Shown: positions 29,601 through 41,600 of the stretch, one piece after another | How positions within the stretch are numbered: the first letter of the stretch is position 1 | How the letters are laid out: the number at the start of each line of letters is the position of its first letter | Source of the DNA: Prostheceraeus crozeri | Lineage: Eukaryota > Platyhelminthes > Polycladida > Euryleptidae | Reading direction: 5' to 3' | DNA: 64,000 bases | NCBI GenBank assembly: GCA_907163375.1 | Contig: CAJQUW010001972.1 | Coordinates: 1,650,001 to 1,714,000, forward strand | The notes under the pieces: model-generated | Databases searched by the model: none | What the model was told of the DNA's origin: nothing | The model's input: only the letters and a program-made list of their open reading frames with translations | Made by a program: the position numbers and the translations under genes

Positions 29601-32600
29601 GCGAATTCTGTTCAAGAAAATGATGTATGAGCTGTTTTGAATTTCTGTGAGTTGTGGCTGATTTGCTGTGCTTATAAAAAATTGTAATAGGCATGAGACT
29701 TTCTGCCTAGTTGTGGGGGAAAGACTTTTTTCCAATATCAATGCTGGGCCAATCGTTAAAGTCTGATTGGACACTGCCTGCGAAGCTTTGGCAGAGGTAA
29801 CAAAATTCCGCTTTCCTTGGTCCTCCTGAAGCAACTCTCTGAGTATTTTCGAAGAGGACAAGGCCGGACTCAGACCATAATTGACTGTTTCAAGTCTGAC
29901 CTACGTGCTCTCAATCTCACCTTTCAGTCTGATGTTAGTTGTCCGTCTGTCACTTTCTGTCAGCACGTGCGCGCAAGGTTGTAACCTTTCGTCATATATG
30001 TAGGAGTTTCTCAATGTGCCTCTTACTTCTTCGAATCACATTTTCCGATATTTTTAGTTGCAGAAAGCATTGCAACTTGATTTCAAGCATGTAAAATCAA
30101 TCACATGAATAGGAAATGTTAATTAAAATGGCATTGAATTGCTTCAATTTCACAATTGAACTTAATAGGACTAATTATCCAATTTATTCAAATGTTCGTC
30201 TTTCCTTCGTATTGAGGTTATTCTACTCTTCCCTCTCTTTGCTGTTTCAGGTGACATATGCGGTTGAACCGACAATATCATTTGAGAAGTTGCCCGACAC
30301 AGTTGGAGAAGATGGAGCTGTCTGTCTAGTAAATAATCATACGATGGGAGCATTACAAGATGAAAACATGTTATTGCAACCATCGCAGACGTAAGTTTCA
30401 TTTGATTGAGATCAGATATCAAAGGATATTGAAGATGCGATTATTCTCTTCTTTCAGCAAAACTCTATGTCCTTATCCAACTTTTGTTCTGCGTGTTGTC
30501 GCAAAGCAGGAGGTGAAAGACTCTGATTCAACCTACTCATGTCCTGTCTACATAAACACAGTAAGTAATCAGTTATTGCAAATATACAGAGTAATATTAA
30601 TGTTTTGTGTGATTTTTATTATGAAGGCGTGCATTGTACAAGCAATGTTCTTTTAGCTCTCATATGAAATATGGTTCTTCTTCCCAGCGCCGATTAATAT
30701 ACATTTATTTATATAATCCTGGCGCCGGATATAAAGTAATCCTCACTGAACTGAGGTTATCTAAGCAAAATAGTGGGAGCGATGTAGCCATCAGAGGAAC
30801 AAAAATTTTGACAACAGAGCATTTTAAAAACATGCCTTAAAATCTTGATAACATAAATATCATAGATAGATTCATTTCAAAGGATATCGAACTCGTGCTT
30901 AAATTTCTTAGATAGGTTGCGACTCTAGCAGACGATGAAATGATATCTCGTCTTTTCAATATAAGCTTTGTCACCATAAAACAAATAAATTTCTTAGAGT
31001 GAATTAAACTTTCGTCGACTTAGAAAAGAAATTGAATGACATTCAAAACTTAAATGCAGTTTTTTCTGTTTACCTGCTGACACTCGATTGCAGCTATCAT
31101 ACAAGCTAAAACTATTTGTGCTATACTGATCAAGCTACAACTAAAATTTGATATGATTTCGATATTCATCACCGTTCTTCTATAAAATTCAGTAGGGATT
31201 ATCCAGTACAAGATGCCATTTTTGTAACCAGGTTGCACACTAACTATCAATAAAATAACATTTTGAAGCTATAAACCGGCAGATAACAAGTTATCAATCG
31301 CCGTGGTAGACAGTAAAGAAGTATCTCACAGCACCTTCATAAGTGTCAAGTGTCGCATCTCTGAAATTGGATTCATCGGATAATCCTCATCGGCGATTAT
31401 GAAATGAAACGAGAGAGATCTGTGTTGATTCTCAGTCTTTGTACCGAGTGTCCGCAACCTTGAAAAACGTTTAGAAAGCAACCAAAACCTTGAATTTAAG
31501 CACCAAGCTTCGAAAATTCAGCAAAATCTGCTTTTCGATGTGTCATAATGGTCCGGCAGCCAGAACGAGTTCCCGCAGGATGCGAAGATGAAAATGAAGG
31601 TGTCACAGAATGATGTACACCCTATGGTTATTAAGAACCTGCGCGTCTGCCGAGTTCTATCTGGTTTCTCTTCTTGTCAGACTGGATCAAAAGCACATGT
31701 AAATCCAATGGGACGCAGATTGAAGGCTTTGGTAAAAGTGAGATTTTCTGTGCTTTTTTCCTGATTAATCGAAAAGTTGTTTAGTTCATAATGTACTTGT
31801 GCTGTTATCATGGTTCTGATCGGCAATGTATTGTATACGAAAATGAGGTTTAATGAGGCTAACATTGGCCAAAATGCTGTGTTTGATAACATGAGAAGTG
31901 TGGCTAGATTTGGCCTTGTTTAGATTCGTAGACAAAGGTACATGGATGTGAAAGAAAATGACCTGACGACATTCCATGTCAAGAATTGTGTCTCTAGACT
32001 TCATGCTTTTCAATTGATCAGAGAAAACATAGAGATATTTTTTTTATCGAAAACTTCAATCTGCATCCCATCGGATTTACTTACATGTGTGCTTTAGTTG
32101 GTCCTGTCTGACAAGAAGAGGAACCAGATAGAACTCCTCGGACGCGCAGATTCGTAGCAGCAATAAGGTATGCATCATTCTGTGAAAGTCTCATTTTCGG
32201 CTTCGTTCCTTGCAAAAACACACGCAGGCTGCCAGATTATAATCATTACAATGGAATGATAATCATATTATGATCAGCGGAACTCCACTTCCATCTGCAA
32301 TGTCTATTTAATAAACATCTATGCACACATATGGGTCTATAACTTGCTTTTGCAGATTGATAAAGTATGCATATGGTCGCTATCGGAATGATACTTGACA
32401 TGTGATTTGCAAGGCAAAATACAATACCTGACATGTGGATTTTGCAACAACTGGTCAATATCTGACAAATGGATTTTGCTAAATTTTGCAAGAGGAGGTG
32501 ATAAGCACTGATTGAGAGATCCATTTGCATTAGGTATTAAAATTAATAGTCGATGAATGTGCACAATACTCATTTTCTTTAGAAAATTGATCTGGCAGAA

Positions 32601-35600
32601 TACTGTGCATGCTAGGACTAGCCAATTGTCTCAAAATCATCATGTCAGGTGTTGTATTAAAGCTTTCAGGAATTAATTCACATTTCAGGTATTGTATTTG
32701 ACCTTGAAAATCTCATGGCAGGTATTATAGCGATAACAGCTATGTATAGATACACACTTGTAATACGTTAAAATCATTGTTACTTTGGGAACTCCAGATT
32801 TCTGTTTGTTAGAAGTGCAAATTTGAGCATAATACGTTCCTACTTTCATATTTTAAGAACTAAAAACAATTCACAAAATCAGTAGAAGTGGAACCATGAA
32901 ATAAAGTACTGGTGCAACCGAATACTAATAGACACTCTTAATTTGAATATTTATAGTGGTGATCGATATTCTCACAATTACAAGGCGTGATTCCGTACAA
33001 AATTAAATACTGAGATGTGAAACAGGCATGCTTTTAGATTCTTTTTATTGGGTGTAATGAATCCTGTGATGACTATTCTGTACATATTCTCTGTTTTTTC
33101 TAAGAAATTCAAAAATGTGAAAGTGAGGATTTCATTCTAAAAAATCGATATGTCTGGGATATTTGCCTTGGATTACAATGTGTCAGTTGATTCTAAAAAT
33201 CTGGAAATTCAACAAAGTTTACCTTTCAAAACAGTGATTTTATTAGCTTGAAATCCTTCAAAACCGATGCTTTTCTGTTGAAGTTCCTGTTACTCAGACA
33301 TCATTAAAAAACGCTTCCCCGGAAAATGTATTTATAAAGTGGAACCCAGAACTTCACAATTTGAGAAAGTATAGATTCGAATAAATCAGTACTCAGAAAG
33401 CGCAATGATGAAAAAGCACCATTCAAAGTCGTACACATGAATTCGCAAAGGTGTTTGCTTCGTGAATGATCGATCATCTTACATGTATGTTCTTCAGCAC
33501 TCAATAGGTCGATCATCCTGTAGGAAGTCGCAGGAAGTCAAAGACTTAGTAGGAAATTCATTTTGTAAATGACAAGCGCAATGGTACCTGCCGACCAATC
33601 GAGTGCGCTTGTGTATCCACGTGGGTATGCGCGTGATTTTTGAGTGGCTGTCGGCTAACGGAGAAGTACTGAAGAACCTTGAATTTCACCATAAATCTAT
33701 CACAGGCAGTGTGTATCAAAAGTAGACGAGGAAAAGAAAGTCTTCATGAAAAACTAGAAGTTATCTAAACAACGTAGCTGATTTACCGCGAAACTTTTTT
33801 GTTTGAAAGAAAACTTGCGTCATTCTTATCAGTCAGATGCATGCAGAGAAAGTAAATGATTTACACCGCTCATATCATAAAAGATGATTTGCATCAACTA
33901 CAATCATGTTATTCTTATCTCTTGCAGACACGCTCAGGCTTCGTGGACTACTTCCCAATCCCGACGTCGCCAGACAGTGTATCAGAGCTAGTCCTCCGAG
34001 GTGCCACACTGATCTTAGATGCAGGTGAGATGTGGTTGCTGCAGAGACAGCATTATCTAATCACTATGATGATAAATCGATGGTATTTACTGCCTTTAAA
34101 TTGTTTTGGATGAATGTAATGAAGCTACAAAATGTGCAAGCGAGGACGGCTATCAAGAAGGTTTAAAGTCGCGCAGCATGAGGATCATGTGCCGATCGTA
34201 ATGTGATATTGCTTGCGATTGAACCAGAAGTGGAAAAGCCGGGACAAACTTATCACAGCTTCCAGGCTGATGAGGTCGACATGATTTTATCGGAAGTCTC
34301 AATGCTGAAAAAAATAACCTGCAAAGGCGCATAAAATTATGTGAATTAAGTGTATGAGTGAGCAAATTGAGAGAGAAGGCAATGCTTTTTGTAACTGAAC
34401 GTGAGATATATTTTGGAGTAGGGCCTCACACACTAGAAAAACTAAGGGTACTTTTATTCTTCCTCCCCCAGCATTTTCAGAATTTTCTCGCTCCTAAGTG
34501 TAGTCTCATTTCATGACCATCGTCGCGAAAGCGCTGAGTGTCTAAAATTCCTCAGATTTGGATCAAATTTACAGCACTTGTTTTGTCGATCACTGTAGAC
34601 AACAATTCTACGAAGTTCATGATCACAACTGTAACTGTAACTTGCCTCGAATTCTTTACTGGTATCCAGGTGACCAATCCTTTTTGCGAGATCAAGTAAA
34701 ACTTTTCAGTGCTAATTGAGTTATCCTTCTATGACAGTGCAAGCCTATCCTTAACCCAATGTGACCAAGTTCGATGGAATTTGGTGAAGTCGGAAAAATT
34801 GGAATATGTGAGGGAAGGGGGAGGGAAGAATAGAAGCACCAAACTAAGTTATATTTGCTTAATTATATAAGATAAGATAAGAAACGTATATTTCAATGAT
34901 TGAAAATCGAGACGATACATAGTTAAAAGTTACACCAAATGAGCAAGTAGTGGAGCTACATTTTCATGTCATCAACATATTTTGTCATTTGGGTGTTTCT
35001 TAAGGATGGACGTAAGGATGACATATGAATGGAGAATATGTAGGGTGATATCACAGAGCCTTAGCCCTTTCCGTGCCGAATTTTATTTTGCTAATCTGCT
35101 AATCTGTGCGTATTTATTTTTCTACTCTTCCAAAGCAGAAAACGAGTGTTTAAATATAACAACGATAAATTTGCTATTACAAAACGGAACGAAATACAAA
35201 ATGTCGTCATAATCAATAGGTATTCAGCGGAATTTCACACATGTATGGTAAAATACTTCTTTGTTAATTCTTACACGCTGAGTTCTGTTTTGAAGGTAAT
35301 TCGCACAGCGGATTACCTGCAATTTGCTTCTTGCAGAGATTTGAGGAGTTTGAGATGTCCCAAGCTGTCGAACGCCTTTTTGATGTCAAATGACAGCATA
35401 GCACAAGCACTGTAACTTGGGTCAGTGGGTTGTAACATATTGTCAAATTGATTGTTTAATGAATTATTGGATTGAGATCCATAGGTAGATATTTTATCAA
35501 AAGTGACAATCATGCTACATGACCTATTTATATCATCAAGTCCACATCCAACAACAAAATTTCCCACTCAGACTTATCCCTAACAATTACTATTCTTAGC

Positions 35601-38600
35601 TTCTTATTATCATTTTAATAAATGATAGCGATGTTGATCACTGAACTTGACTGTTGACTTCTCGCTCAGTTTGTGACAACAGCAAACTAACAAAAGCGTA
35701 TGAAGCTTCCTTCTCTTTGTGTGTACTTTCTCTGTGAAAGCTTAGCGCATCACTCTTCCGTCCCGTCGGAGCTGACTGACTAATCGCTATTGTTAGGCCG
35801 AATGTATCAAATTTATGAATAATGAACAATCCTGACACCAACTAGAACACACAGTGACATGAGTAGCACATTGCATACATAGATTAGTACTCAAGGTATG
35901 TATCGGAGACGGATGATAAAGACTGGCCCCGGCCTGCTTCAATTCAGACCGACTTGGCCCAGCCTGAAAATGTCCACCGGCTTGCAGCGCTGGATTGAAC
36001 CACAATATCCAAACTGGCATATACTGGTTCAATATTGCAACATTAGAAAATGTGCCAACCTTGGAATAGCAATGTCAATGACATTTAACTAAGACATGTG
36101 ATGAATTTTGAAACACTAACATCGAAGCCTAGATGCTGATAGAGAAAATGCCATCATAAATCTTGACTTTTAACATCAATGCAGTGGCGGGTGCGACTCC
36201 GAATCGTCCGACTCAACGCACGATTAATCGAAAATCGTGCGACTCTGAATATTTTGAGATTCAGTGACTAGAAGTTTACAGTTAATTTAACTTGCATTAT
36301 TTTTCGTTTCTAGACCACTTTTCATTTAAAGTCTGATAATTTTCATTCAAAATGAGAGCATGTGACACTTCTATAGTCTATTTAGACTCAAATTGTAACT
36401 ACCACAATAACTAATGCGATACTATATTTGTAAATGTTTGTGAAAGCATCATAATAAATCAGAACACATAAAAAGTCGCCAACAAGGCATGAAAAGTATT
36501 AATTATCTATTTATAAGATTCTACTGCAAATCCGCATTTCATAGAAGTCATCATGTACTATGTACTATGAAGTATACCGGTATTATATATTCCCCAGTAC
36601 TTTTATTTCCCAGTTTTGGTTCTTTTGGTTTTAATCAATCATGTTGTATCGAGCATAGCCGTAGGAGTGTAAGTAAGTATTTGCCGTTTTCTCCATCAGT
36701 CCAGAAATTAAGCATAATTATGCTTCAGGTAAATCAAGCTATTAAACCTATAGCTATTGCAAAACATTAGCAAATTGAATAGAGAGACAGCCTCAGACGT
36801 GAGCAATTTTAAAGACCGCAAGACCGCGCATTTTAAATATCTCAAGCGATGAAAGAGTGAATAGAAACATTGTTTTTATCTCACCAAGCAAATTTCATTG
36901 AGAAAGCACTTTTCAAAAAAAAAGTCGCACGATTCCTGGTCATTCAAGAATCGTGTGATTGATTCTGTCGCACGATTAGTCGTGCAGAATCGATAAACTG
37001 CTCCCTCACTGCATCAATGCAGTTGGCCATTTCCATTGCAGATTCACATTACCTTTTCCAAATCCTTATATCTTTAACAGTAGATATTGCCTGCATAGGA
37101 TATTTAGATCATCGGACTGGTAATAAGCTGAAGAATAATATTTTATAATACTTCCACATGTAATCAATCGTAAAGAAAAGTACAGCAATTTCACATGTGT
37201 CAGCAAGATAACGAACACCCTCTAATGTGTTTCTTTTTTTTAGCAGAATTCTTAACATCAGTTAATATTTCGACAATACAAACGTTTCACTTCGTTCAGT
37301 TAGCTTTTCTATGACAATACATAAACTGATGTTAACTCTTGAAAAAGCAGTAATGCACATATCAAGCTGTCACAGCGGGAACCTGAATGATTGATAGACA
37401 AATTGATGTGTCAGCGTGCAATTAGACTTACAGTTATTCGGAAACTTCACAAGTTGATGTGTGAAAATAACAAGTTGTTAAGCTAATAGAAATAACATTT
37501 TCTTGACCGACAGACACGTTCATCATGGGCTGAACGTTACATAGCGTTCGTTAACGTAGCGTAATAACGTTACATTGAAACGTAATAGCGTTACACAAAC
37601 CATATTTTATCATTGTAAACAGCCATCCAAGGTCTCAAGAGGAACCTCACGAGCACCGCGACACAAGCTTTGATAAATTTCAAATCATATCGTGTGTGTC
37701 TAACATCAATTTATCTAAAAGTTTATGCATAACTGGTCGTTTTTATAAGTAGCAACAGTATATATCACACGTAAACACTAAATTCCAATGACTTGTTTTG
37801 CAGTACAGTATATTGAATAGGTTGGTATCAATTTAGCGGATAAAATGAATAAAATTTATCTATATGGTTTATGTGGATGCTCTGAATCTGCAGCTTGCAT
37901 GCTTCATTTGCTTTGCAATTCTTCATTGGCAAATCAATAATAAATCAAATTCCGTTGTAGCAAAGTTGTACGATTTGCTATGAAAATCGAGCAGTGGCTA
38001 CTTATGAGAAAAAGCCTACGAATTGAAAGATTTGATCGAGACTATTATACCATATAAGCAAAGTTGAAATCATATTAGTATCCTAGTTGTCGGAAATAAG
38101 TTCGTGGATTGCCCTAGCAGTGGCATGTGCTGCATAGTCGAAGTCACGGAGTCAATTCAAAATAGTCTTCTGCGAAATTTTCTTTAGTGGTTTTGATAAA
38201 ACTGTCCCAGGAAGTCTCGGGATAAAATTCAAATAACAGAAAGGTCCTCAGAAATATCTGAAACCTACGCCTCTGTTAAATTTTAAGCGGAAAATTAATA
38301 GTCTTTGAGTTTGAAACCAGGTATAAGTAGGCCTACTTCCACTGGCAGTCAGAGGCTAATGGTTTTCCGAATAAAATTAAAACGGAAACATAGTTTTTGA
38401 TGCTGCTGAGACCGTCTCTGTTATTCATAGTTTTTAGCCTTACCCTGGGACAGGTTTATTGAAGCCGAATTTTGGGACCATTTCGTGAAAATATCATTTT
38501 GACAAGGAGCCAAAGTCACTTTGCCTTCAGATTGCTATCTCATTTATCATGTGGTCATGATACTCAAACTAAGTGGGTAATTCTGCAAGTGTCCATAAGT

Positions 38601-41600
38601 GTCCATGGAAAAAGTAAGCTGTCCAAATCATGATTAAAAATGCATATGCTTTCTTGCATGCAGTTGTGACTTCTTGAACTATCAACCGCATGTCAATTCA
38701 TTTCTCCTAAGCAAGCGAGTTGAAAACTTGAGTTATAAACAAACCATCCTGCAGACAAGGGTCTTCGGGAAATCATACCTGTCTGAAAGAATGTTTCATC
38801 CATAAAAATGTAATTTGAATCTAGGACGGCATCGGTGTTAAATCGTTGGATAGTCGACACACGTTGTTCCGCAAACTTTTGATCAGATAATTTGCTACCT
38901 GTGATCATGTAAGCATCATCCGAGGGCGAATCTGCCGACGTAACCGTTCTACAGTGTTCGTACAGCACATTATTTAAAATTGATCAATCAAAAGTTTGAC
39001 TTTAGCCAACTAGTTTTATTACTAATGTCGTGTAATACGCAGTAAATAACTGGCATCAATTGAAATATTTAGGGGTAGACTTAAACACACAAGCAGATAA
39101 TGTGAACATTATGATGTCTCTGAAATGCCGAGTTGTTTATTGCGGTTTTAGTTTACTATTTTGAATTAGATGTCTCCACAAGAACTCTTCAAAATCAATT
39201 TGAATGGTGATGGAAAACCTGCATTCATCTGCTTTTTTCCCAAGATAAAGCATTTTCAAAATAACTGAAAGAAAATACCTTCATAACTACTGCCTACTTT
39301 TATCAGTAGTAAGACAGGAACATTTCACCATTCATCAGAAAAACCCCGAGGAAGCATGGGAGGACTTCAAACTGTTGTATTGAGGCTAACTGGAGCATGT
39401 GAAGCCGAAGTAACTTCCATTTCAGCTAAATGTAAAACAGGATTTCGTACGTGTAACGTTATTACGCTTCAGCTGTAACCTTATTACGTTTCCTTTCTTA
39501 AGATTGCAACTAGAGGAATGCACAAATTCAATTCCAACAACTTCTGTGATGTTGATAGGATCTTCAACTTTGATTTCATGGAATAATGGCATCGATCAAA
39601 TCTTTCAATCCGCAGACTTTTTCACATAAGCAACCACTACTGGATTTTCATGTCAATTCGTGTAACGTTATTACCTTAATTAATTATTGCGTCACTAAGA
39701 AAGAATGGTAAAGCAAATCGAGCATGCAAACATTAATTTCAGGGAATCTGCTAGTCATTCGGTCCAGTAGATCGATGCCAACCTCGTAACATCTACTACA
39801 AAAATGTTATTGAAATGTAGTAAAATGCATGCAATGTAACGTTTTTACGCATGGAATGGCTCTTATATATTAGTACCTTGATTCTTCATAAACTTGGTTC
39901 TATATTGGCAGGATTCATGGTCGATTTCTGCTAATTTTTCAAAAATAACCTGCTATTCCATAGCTTAAGATTTCCTCAACATCACCATCATTGTTCTTGC
40001 AGGGTCGAACGATCCGGAGCCTTTGAAGACCAGAATCCCAATTGTTACCCAACCAACCATCACTCCTCGAATCTTCCTTGGAGCAGTTAGTGAAGAAGCT
40101 CCGGCCAGGACTCAGCTATCTGCACTTCCTGAAGAAGAAGAGGAGGAAGTGACTGTTCCAGCCACGTCAGAGCAACAATCGCAGCTATCATATCGTCCGT
40201 ATTCGCCTAAAGCTGAGCCTCTACCCCTTGGTCTGATGATACAGCGTGAGGAACCCTTACAGCAAGAGGCAAAGAAATCTTCAAAAGAATCATTATCCTC
40301 AAGGAAACGCGGTAGTGTTCGAGGATCGAAAGACGCTTTATCAGAGCATATTCGAAGTCGGTCATCATTGTATTCTTCAAAGGAATCTCTCACTGCACGC
40401 TCGAAACCAATGCATGAAGGAGACAGAAGCTTGTCTAAGGACACTCTACAGGCCTCTCAACAGAGCTTGTTAGCAGCTGCAGCAGCTGCGAAGGCATCCA
40501 CGGAATCCATGGATCCGCAAACGGATCGCGAAGCTAGAGATGATGAGGATAAAACAGTCCTTGATAGGATCTATGGAAGCAGTTCAGAATTTGATACAGA
40601 AACCGAAGATGAAAGTGAAAGCGAGAGAGAAAAATTAACTGAAAGGAAGGCGTACTCTCCCGAACATTCTACTATTTATGAGACGGAAGAAAAGACCAGC
40701 CCAGTGAAAATGTCATCGGAAGATTCTCCGAGAGCTGGCACGCGTCACTCCTCTAAAGCTCATCAAAGAGTTATTCCTGAAGGCTACGACGAAGAGGCAG
40801 TCAGTGACCGTCAAGTTGAACATCCTGTAGTTAGTAGAACCAAATCAGCGGCTTCACGGCAAGACTCTGACAGGCAGAAGACGCCATCACCGGAGGAACA
40901 AAAGGTACCGTCGAAACCAGTATCTGCATTATCTCATCGATTGGATGAAATTCCTAGAAAGTCACCCGCGTCAGGTGGAGGAGAAGCAGCAGAAACTGCA
41001 GTAAAGGAAGCACCATCACCTGTGGGAACAACGTCTCAGCGCAGCCTTCAGCATTCTCCTCAATCAGAGCGAGTCCCGTCAGAGAGAAGTGTTCTGTCGT
41101 CGCCAGAGTCAATCTCCGAAACATCTTCCCGACTTTCCTCTCGCGCCTCTGAGCAAGCTTCTCCACTACCTGTTCCTGTGCCCACTTCAGAAGAATTAAC
41201 AAAAAACCCAACCAAAACTGCGACTCCTGAAGAACGAAAGGCCCCATCTCAGCCAAGCGTCAGAGCGTCCCCTGCAAATGTGCCCAAGACACCTTCTCAG
41301 CAGTCTCTCAGACGAGACTCACCGCAGCAAATAACTAAACCACCTTCTCAACAGTCTCTCAGACGAGAATCGCCACAGCAGATAACTAAAACACCATCAC
41401 AGAAATCCCTGTCAAGAGGTTCAACACCGGTTGAAGCTCACGCATCGGCACCTCCCCTACCTGAGGATCGATATCCTTCGCAGCATTCTTCAGTTAGAGC
41501 TTCTCCACAACCTTTGGCAAAGACACCTTTGCAGAAATCACTCCCCAGGGAATCCCCAGTAGAAAGACAAACTCCCATTAGAGCGTCTCCTGATGAGATC

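Larger units (their letters stand above)
25718..30250 (+). other. Intron (4.5 kb)
   Basis: It holds the tRNA-like sequence at 26025-26093 and the three-copy repeat at 28693-29556. Open stretches at 27236-27511 (+), 27494-27718 (-) and 29595-29861 (-) show no family motif. Confidence 0.5.
30561..33927 (+). other. Intron (3.4 kb)
   Basis: It contains two inverted-repeat structures (31554-32235 and 32290-32765). The remainder is AT-rich and unfeatured. Confidence 0.5.
34025..40002 (+). other. Last intron (6 kb)
   Basis: It holds the MITE at 34442-34848, a LINE fragment at 35240-35570, the hAT MITE at 36182-37011, a hairpin at 37251-37336 and GTAACGTTATTACG clusters at 37536-39855. The open stretch 38693-38968 (-) has no recognisable family. 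Confidence 0.55.

Noticed and set aside
38693-38968. A 91-codon - strand stretch containing YIFMDETFF, reminiscent of a DDE transposase block.
   Set aside because: A single D-E pair without the other catalytic blocks or neighbouring frames is not enough.
40112-41256. Two - strand open stretches of about 100 codons opposite the tail exon.
   Set aside because: They are antisense shadows of a strongly Ser/Pro-biased coding exon; the codon bias of the + strand opens the complementary frame.
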